The notes below the pieces were generated by a model, which worked only from the letters and a program-made list of their open reading frames with translations, had not been told where the DNA came from and did not search any database. A program made the position numbers and the translations under genes. A stretch of DNA of 64,000 nucleotides, taken from contig NZ_MJGO01000002.1 in NCBI RefSeq assembly GCF_001864895.1, forward strand, positions 92,572-156,571, read 5' to 3'. Source of the DNA: Curtobacterium sp. MCBA15_009 (GTDB lineage: Bacteria > Actinomycetota > Actinomycetes > Actinomycetales > Microbacteriaceae). This document shows, one piece after another, positions 59,226 through 64,000 of the stretch; position 1 is the stretch's first letter, and the number at the start of each line of letters is the position of its first letter.

Positions 59226-60116
59226 GTGCACCCACCCCGTCGCCGCCGCTGGCCGGTCCCGCCGTCCCTGCTCGTCGGCCTCGTCCCGATCGTGGTCTTC
59301 GCGGCGGTCAGCGCCTGGCGGTCCCGACCGAGTGACGACTACGCGACCCTCGGGCAGACGGTCGACAGCGTCGTCCGGGCGCTCGTGGTGCCGGAGGGCA
59401 TCGCCGTCGTGGCGCTCGCCGTGTTCGTCACCGCGCTCGGCTGGTGGCGCATCGCCACGGTCGACCGCACCCGGACGCCCCTGCGGTGGACGATGGTCGC
59501 CCCGCTGCTCATCGTGCTCGTGGGCCTCGCCCGCCTGCCCTTCGTGGACTGGTCGGCGTTGCCGCCGCACTACTTCCTGCTGCTCACCGTGGGGGTGCTG
59601 TTCGTCGGGGTGTTCGAGGAGCTGATGACCCGCGGCGTCCTGCTCGTCGGACTGCGCCGTCGCGTGCCGGAGATCGGCGTGTGGGCGATCTCGTGCGCGC
59701 TGTTCGGCGTGCTCCACCTGCTCAACGTGCTCGGCGGTGCCGAGGTCGACGCGACGCTGCTCCAGGTGGTGTTCGCGGCGTCGTTCGGCTCCACGCTCTA
59801 CGTCGCCCGTCGGCTCACCGGCAACCTGCTCGCCCCGGTGCTCCTGCACGCGTTCTGGGACTTCGGGTCGATCGGCTTCTCGGCGACCGCCGGGTTCGAG
59901 GACCGGGGCCGCCTGCTCGCGGTCGGGCTGATCGGGTTGTTCTCGTTCGGGGTGCTGGTGCTCGGGATCGTCGCGGGCGCGTTGGTCGCGTGGCGGGACG
60001 ACCGCCCGCGTCGCCTGGCGAAGCAGTGGCGCTCGGTGCCGCCGATGGCGGCCTTCGCCCTGGAGGCCCGTGGCACCGCATCCGTCGAGGCCCCCGCCGG
60101 TCTCGCATCGCGGTAG
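59226..60116 (+). CDS. CPBP-family intramembrane protease
   Basis: This CAAX/bacteriocin-processing (Abi) type intramembrane glutamic protease has 296 residues and about eight helices. The catalytic signature is Glu131-Glu132 in VGVFEELMTRGVLL, then FGVLHLLN (His164) and LLHAFWDF (His208). Relatives trim signal peptides or give bacteriocin immunity; the target here is unknown. The GTG start is 37 bp from the divergent MntR-like gene. The upstream TACAGA may be a -10. Confidence 0.87.
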   Translation: MHPPRRRRWPVPPSLLVGLVPIVVFAAVSAWRSRPSDDYATLGQTVDSVVRALVVPEGIAVVALAVFVTALGWWRIATVDRTRTPLRWTMVAPLLIVLVGLARLPFVDWSALPPHYFLLLTVGVLFVGVFEELMTRGVLLVGLRRRVPEIGVWAISCALFGVLHLLNVLGGAEVDATLLQVVFAASFGSTLYVARRLTGNLLAPVLLHAFWDFGSIGFSATAGFEDRGRLLAVGLIGLFSFGVLVLGIVAGALVAWRDDRPRRLAKQWRSVPPMAAFALEARGTASVEAPAGLASR

Positions 60117-60125
60117 CGACCCCGT

Positions 60126-60163
60126 CCGTCGCGCCCGGCACGGTCCGGCCCTGGGCGCGACGG
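60126..60163. terminator. Terminator between convergent genes
   Basis: Perfect 11-bp arms CCGTCGCGCCC (60126-60136) and GGGCGCGACGG (60153-60163) with a 16-base loop lie just past the protease stop. It could serve transcripts from both sides. Confidence 0.55.
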
Positions 60164-60260
60164 CGCACACCGAGTGCACCGGAACCGCGACGCGACGTGG
60201 CGCGGATGCACTTCGGTCGTGCGCAGCGACGCAGCCGCGCGGGCGGCGGCGCGCTGCTCG

Positions 60261-61058
60261 CTAGAGCTCGACCTCGAAGGGCTCGGTGCGGACGAGTTCG
60301 TGGACGCCCGAGATGACCTCGCTCGGGCGGAACGGGTAGCGGTCGATCTCGGCCTGGTCGCTGATGCCCGTCATGACGAGGACGGTGTGGAGCCCGGCCT
60401 CGATGCCCGCCTGCACGTCGGTGTCCATCCGGTCACCGATCATGCCGGTGTTCTCGGAGTGTGCGCCGATCCGGTTCATGGCCGAGCGGAACATCATCGG
60501 GTTCGGCTTGCCGACCACGTAGGGCTGCTTGCCGGTGGCCTTCTCGATCATCGCGGCGATGGCGCCTGTGGCGGGCAGCACGCCCTCGGCCGACGGGCCG
60601 GTGGCGTCGGGGTTCGTGACGATGAAGCGGGCGCCGGCGCGGATGAGCCGCACGGCCTTCGTGATGGCCTCGAACGAGTAGTTGCGGGTCTCGCCGACGA
60701 CCACGTAGTCGGGGGCGGTCTCGGTCATGATGAAGCCGGCCTCGTGCAGCGCGGTCGTCATGCCGGCCTCGCCGATGACGAACGCCGAGCCGCCGGGCAT
60801 CTGCGAGCGGCAGAAGTCCGCCGTCGCCAGGGCCGAGGTCCAGATCCGTTCCTCGGGGACGTGCAGGCCCGAGCTGCGCAACCGCGCGCTGAGGTCCCGC
60901 GGCGTGAAGATCGAGTTGTTCGTGAGCACGAGGAACTCGGTGCCCTCGTCGAGCCACTGCTGGATGAGTTCCGGGGCTCCGGGGAGCGCCTGGTTCTCGT
61001 GCACGAGCACGCCGTCCATGTCGGTCAGCCAGCACTCGACCTCGTCGCGGGTTGCCAT
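60261..61058 (-). CDS. HAD-IIA phosphatase (NagD-like)
   Basis: This cytosolic phosphatase of 265 residues is in the NagD/UmpH/p-nitrophenyl phosphatase group. Motif I is CWLTDMDGVLVHENQ, motif II VLTNNS, motif III VGKPNP and motif IV MIGDRMDTDVQAGIEAGL. The C2 cap lies between II and III. Relatives act on nucleoside monophosphates or glycerol phosphate. The ATG at 61058 lies seven bases after TAGGGT, a possible -10, so translation may be leaderless. Confidence 0.9.
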   Translation of the reverse strand: MATRDEVECWLTDMDGVLVHENQALPGAPELIQQWLDEGTEFLVLTNNSIFTPRDLSARLRSSGLHVPEERIWTSALATADFCRSQMPGGSAFVIGEAGMTTALHEAGFIMTETAPDYVVVGETRNYSFEAITKAVRLIRAGARFIVTNPDATGPSAEGVLPATGAIAAMIEKATGKQPYVVGKPNPMMFRSAMNRIGAHSENTGMIGDRMDTDVQAGIEAGLHTVLVMTGISDQAEIDRYPFRPSEVISGVHELVRTEPFEVEL

Positions 61059-61065
61059 GGCCCTC

Positions 61066-61071
61066 ACCCTA
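61066..61071 (-). promoter_or_regulatory. TAGGGT -10, possible leaderless start
   Basis: On the minus strand TAGGGT is followed by seven bases and the ATG at 61058. The spacing fits leaderless transcription of the NagD-like gene, although GAGGG in the gap could also bind ribosomes. Confidence 0.35.
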
Positions 61072-61189
61072 GTGCGCGGCCGTGACGGGGACCCCGGGAC
61101 CACCGGCACCGCGCCTGCCTGAACACCGACCGCCGGTCGGCTTTGCCCTAGGCTTTTCGGGACACGTACCGCATCAAGGAGGACCGCCC

Positions 61190-61855
61190 GTGCTCGTCGA
61201 ACCCGGACCAGCCACCGCCGCCCCAGGGAGTCCGCCCGAGGCCGCCCCGCGTCGCCGCCGCGGGCGGCCGAACGCGCTGGACCGGCAGCAGGTCGTCGAC
61301 GCGGCGACGGCGATCGCGAACGAGGACGGTCTCGACCGTCTGTCCTTCCGGGCCCTGGGGGCGCGGCTCGGCGTCGCCCCGATGACGGTGCACCGGACGA
61401 TCGGCGGCCTGGACGACCTGCACGCCGAGCTCGTCCGCCGCACGGTCGACGAGTTCACCGCGACGTTCGTCTGGCCCGACGAGTGGCACGAGGTCGTCCG
61501 GACCTTCGCCACGACCTTCCGCGACCTCATGCGGACGCACCCGCTCGTGCTCGAGTCGCACAGCCAGCGTGCCCCGCTGGCGTCCACCGAGTCGGACGCC
61601 GTCGTGGCGGAGGTCGTCGGGGCGCTCCGCCGGGCCGGCCTGTCCGACGAGGAGGCGATGTACGCGTTCTTCGTCGTCTACGACTTCGTGGTCGGGCACG
61701 CCGGGGTGCAGGTCGGCCGGGGCGACGCCCCCGCCGGTCGACCGGAGCGGCACGCGCTCGTCGGCGAGGTGCTGGGGGAGCACTCCTACGACGTCCGGTT
61801 CGCCCTCGGGCTCGACATCCTCATCGCGGGCATCGAGGCGCGCGCGAGCGCCTGA
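61190..61855 (+). CDS. TetR-family regulator
   Basis: This TetR regulator of 221 residues has a Pro/Arg-rich N-terminal extension. Its helix-turn-helix spans about 28-75 (ALDRQQVVDAATAIANEDGL, LSFRALGARLGVAPMTVHR). The ligand domain follows, with helices ending FALGLDILIAGIEARAS, typical of the TetR_C group. AAGGAGG is placed perfectly before the GTG. It ends 23 bp before a SpoU methylase gene. Ligand and targets are unknown. Confidence 0.88.
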   Translation: MLVEPGPATAAPGSPPEAAPRRRRGRPNALDRQQVVDAATAIANEDGLDRLSFRALGARLGVAPMTVHRTIGGLDDLHAELVRRTVDEFTATFVWPDEWHEVVRTFATTFRDLMRTHPLVLESHSQRAPLASTESDAVVAEVVGALRRAGLSDEEAMYAFFVVYDFVVGHAGVQVGRGDAPAGRPERHALVGEVLGEHSYDVRFALGLDILIAGIEARASA

Positions 61856-61866
61856 CCGCCGGGTCG

Positions 61867-61872
61867 TACGCT
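61867..61872 (+). promoter_or_regulatory. TACGCT -10 before the SpoU methylase gene
   Basis: TACGCT is followed by exactly six bases and the GTG at 61879, the same arrangement as at 7445. It indicates a separate, leaderless promoter between the TetR and methylase genes. Confidence 0.45.
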
Positions 61873-61878
61873 GGTCCG

Positions 61879-62514
61879 GTGAGCACCACGCCCGAGCCGT
61901 CGCACGAGCTGACGACGAACGGCGTCGGTCCGCACCCCGAGCCGTGGCCGGACGACCCGCGGCTCGACCCGGAGCTGCTGGCGGCCGGGGACAGCCGCAA
62001 CGTCGTCGACCGGTTCCGCTACTGGTCGATGGAGGCGATCGTCGCCGAGCTCGACACCCGTCGGCACGCGTTCGACGTCGCGATCGAGAACTGGCAGCAC
62101 GACCTGAACATCGGGTCGATCGTGCGGAGCGCGAACGCCTTCCTCGCCGGCACGGTGCACATCATCGGACGGCGACGCTGGAACCGGCGCGGGGCGATGG
62201 TCACCGACCGCTACCAGCACGTGCGGCACCACCCCGACGTGCAGACGTTCCTGGCGGCGATGGCGGACGAGGGCCGGCCCGTGGTCGCGATCGACAACAC
62301 CCCCGGTGCCGAGCGGATCGAGACGGCGGCGATCCCCGAGCGGTGCGTGTTCCTGTTCGGCCAGGAGGGGCCGGGCCTGACCGACGAGGCGATCGCCGGC
62401 GCGGACGGGCACCTCGAGATCACGCAGTACGGCTCGACCCGGAGCATCAACGCGTCGGCCGCAGCGGCCGTCGTGATGCACAGCTGGATCGTGCAGCACG
62501 CCAGCCCGTCCTGA
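61879..62514 (+). CDS. SpoU/TrmH-family RNA 2'-O-methyltransferase
   Basis: This SPOUT-fold methylase of 211 residues makes 2'-O-methyl groups in tRNA or rRNA. Motif 1 is DLNIGSIVRSANAFLAGTVH, motif 2 CVFLFGQEGPGLTDEA and motif 3 QYGSTRSINASAAAAVVMH, which form the trefoil-knot SAM site. A Pro/Glu/Asp-rich N-terminus of about 50 residues replaces the RNA-binding domain of longer relatives. The GTG start is supported by the TACGCT element. The target RNA is not readable. Confidence 0.88.
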   Translation: MSTTPEPSHELTTNGVGPHPEPWPDDPRLDPELLAAGDSRNVVDRFRYWSMEAIVAELDTRRHAFDVAIENWQHDLNIGSIVRSANAFLAGTVHIIGRRRWNRRGAMVTDRYQHVRHHPDVQTFLAAMADEGRPVVAIDNTPGAERIETAAIPERCVFLFGQEGPGLTDEAIAGADGHLEITQYGSTRSINASAAAAVVMHSWIVQHASPS

Positions 62515-62699
62515 CCGACGACCCCCCAACGGGGTGAACGGCAGGGTGAAAAAGTGACCGTTCGTCGCCGCGAAGCCGTGAGTGTCCTCAGGATGGAAGC
62601 GCAGCGGCCTGTGAGGCGGTCGTCGCACCCTGATCCCCACCCGGCAGCGTGGACCCGACCACTCCAAGGGTCTGTTCGTCGTGTCCGGAAGGTCACTGC

Positions 62700-64000
62700 T
62701 TGCTGCTCGCAACCCGCCGTCCCCGCCACCGCGCGGAGTCCGTCGCCCGTCCCCGGTGGTTCCGCGGCGTCGCGATGGCCCTCGCCGTGCTCATCCCCAC
62801 GACCGGTGTCGCGCTCGGCACCGAGGGCGTCGCGCAGGCCGCGGTCGTGCAGTGGGGCGTCGGCGCCGACCAGGCACCGAACTACCAGGCGACGGTCAAC
62901 GGCGACTTCACGATGACCGGCAACGGCGTCCTCGCCTGCTCCGGCACCGCGCTGACGGCGACGGGGACCAGCGGTACGTGCACGGACCTGCACGCGAACG
63001 CTGTCGGCTCGTCGACCACCACGTCCTACAACGACTACTTCAAGATGGTGAACTCGAACACCGTCTCCGGCTTCACCACGAACTCGTCCACCGGCACGCT
63101 GACGATCCCCGCCGGCGCGACGGTCGTCAAGGCGTCCCTCAACTGGAGCGCCAACACCGGCGTCTTCTCCGGGACGCAGAACGTCACCTGCTCCGGGAAC
63201 TCCGCGAACGGGTCGCAGTGGTACGCCACCCGCCCCGACGCGGCCGCCGGCTACCGCACGCAGCCGGCGCAGCTCAAGGTCGGCTCGTCGGCGATCCGCA
63301 GCGTCGCGCCCGACGCCCTGCTCGAGGACCCCGCCTCGCAGGCCAGCGCGCTCTACTACTCGGCCTCCGCCGACGTCACGAACGCCTTCGCCGGTGCCGC
63401 CACCGGGTCGCCCCTGTCGATCAGCGCCGGCAACGTCTGGGCGGCGGTCGGTGCCGGCTGCTACGCGGGCTGGTCGCTCACCGTGGTCTACGACTACGGC
63501 CGCTACATCGCGGGCAACGCCAACTCGGCCCCGCACAAGGTCATCTACTACCAGGGGCACGTGCGCGAGGCCGCGTCGGACAGCCCCCTCACCGTGAACT
63601 TCACCGGGTTCTCGGCGCTGCAGTCCGGCGTCAAGTTCGGGTACACGCTCTACGAGGGCGACCGCGGGATCACCGGCGACTACATGCGGTACACCCCGCA
63701 GGGCGGGTCGCCGACCGAGGTGCTCAACACGAAGAACGCCGGCGGCAACATCGGCGTCGGCCAGGCGGACGGCTCGGTCCGGTACACGCAGACCGCCGAC
63801 ACCACCGCGTTCACGAACCAGAGCGTCGACGTGCACACGCAGACGCTGTCCGGCGTCGACAAGGGCGACACCGCGATGACGCTCACGGTCGGCACGAGCG
63901 GCGACTCGTACCTGCTGCAGAACGCGGTGCTGTCCGTGCCCACCGCGGCGCTCAGCGTGTCGAAGACCCTCGACGGCACGGTCAACGACCAGTTCCGCAC
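62700..64000 (+). CDS. Secreted surface protein with DUF11-type start, cut by the window edge
   Basis: This open frame runs off the right edge after 433 codons. A TTG at 62700 has GGAAGG seven bases upstream and gives an Arg-rich signal peptide (RRPRHR, then a hydrophobic core and GVAQA cut). An ATG at 62775 is the alternative. The mature protein has Cys pairs (ACSG, GTCTD, VTCSG, AGCYAG), STGTLTIPAGATVVKASLNW, GWSLTVVYDYG and TVNFTGFSALQSG. Near the edge LSVSKTLDGTV looks like the start of DUF11-type repeats. It is probably a large wall adhesin like those at 0.3-3.1 and 8.7-10.7 kb. Confidence 0.75.
   Translation, partial: MLLATRRPRHRAESVARPRWFRGVAMALAVLIPTTGVALGTEGVAQAAVVQWGVGADQAPNYQATVNGDFTMTGNGVLACSGTALTATGTSGTCTDLHANAVGSSTTTSYNDYFKMVNSNTVSGFTTNSSTGTLTIPAGATVVKASLNWSANTGVFSGTQNVTCSGNSANGSQWYATRPDAAAGYRTQPAQLKVGSSAIRSVAPDALLEDPASQASALYYSASADVTNAFAGAATGSPLSISAGNVWAAVGAGCYAGWSLTVVYDYGRYIAGNANSAPHKVIYYQGHVREAASDSPLTVNFTGFSALQSGVKFGYTLYEGDRGITGDYMRYTPQGGSPTEVLNTKNAGGNIGVGQADGSVRYTQTADTTAFTNQSVDVHTQTLSGVDKGDTAMTLTVGTSGDSYLLQNAVLSVPTAALSVSKTLDGTVNDQFR

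Noticed and set aside
1-64000. Transposons, prophage or defence islands
   Set aside because: No transposase, integrase, phage structural gene, toxin-antitoxin pair or restriction gene was recognised, and no direct repeats flank a large segment.

Overview
The window is high-GC DNA with dense genes, short overlaps (GTGA, ATGA) and frequent GTG starts. The dnaK-grpE-dnaJ-hspR cluster with HspR-type (HAIR) operators places it in the Actinobacteria. The gene mix (a CbpA-type DnaJ in the dnaK operon, DUF11 surface proteins, CUT1 sugar transport, fruRKA, ROK and GH20 genes) suggests a plant- or soil-associated Microbacteriaceae close to Curtobacterium. That genus assignment is inference. No phage, IS, CRISPR, rRNA or tRNA gene was seen.

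Layout. 0-3.1 kb: an Ig-repeat surface protein that runs off the left edge and carries a frameshift. 3.2-7.4 kb: the HspR-controlled chaperone operon. 7.5-13.5 kb: an rRNA methyltransferase, an LAWTG-anchored lectin-like surface protein, a double GntR-like regulator and an aldo/keto reductase. 13.8-20.2 kb: a GH2 beta-mannosidase, an initiating exopolysaccharide sugar-phosphate transferase, TatA and an MFS exporter. 20.2-22.5 kb: a ClpB without its N-domain, behind a clear HAIR operator. 23.4-28.7 kb: a six-gene run of response regulator, sensor kinase, lipoprotein, peptidoglycan-binding adaptor, ABC ATPase and FtsX-like permease (MacAB-like). 29.0-32.3 kb: a CUT1 sugar ABC importer with no ATPase gene. 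32.5-36.5 kb: fruR-fruK-fruA. 37.0-39.9 kb: a divergent GH20 hexosaminidase and ROK regulator. 40-53 kb: housekeeping and accessory genes (DedA, Ser/Thr kinase, trpF, HAD phosphatase, nitroreductase, AEC transporter, a Met/Cys-rich copper-storage-like protein, xthA, an M23 peptidase, pyrE and a septum-formation-domain protein). 53.5-64 kb: an aldo/keto reductase, a HEAT protein, a cation exchanger behind a yybP-ykoY manganese riboswitch, an MntR-like regulator, a CPBP protease, a NagD-like phosphatase, a TetR regulator, a SpoU methylase and a surface protein running off the right edge.

Circuits visible in the sequence. HspR probably represses both dnaK and clpB. Manganese is probably handled by the riboswitch-exchanger unit and the MntR-like regulator 1.6 kb beyond it. 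The CUT1 importer, the GH20 enzyme and the ROK regulator share a CTTTCRT-type motif and may form an amino-sugar regulon.

The most unusual aspect is the intergenic DNA. At least four families of long, near-perfect palindromes recur in the gaps, including a three-unit tandem array (36.6-37.0 kb) and a duplicated composite element (42.95 and 45.5 kb). The other standouts are the Met-rich copper-storage-like protein, the riboswitch unit, and a 20-nt motif repeated upstream of surface, exopolysaccharide and two-component genes.
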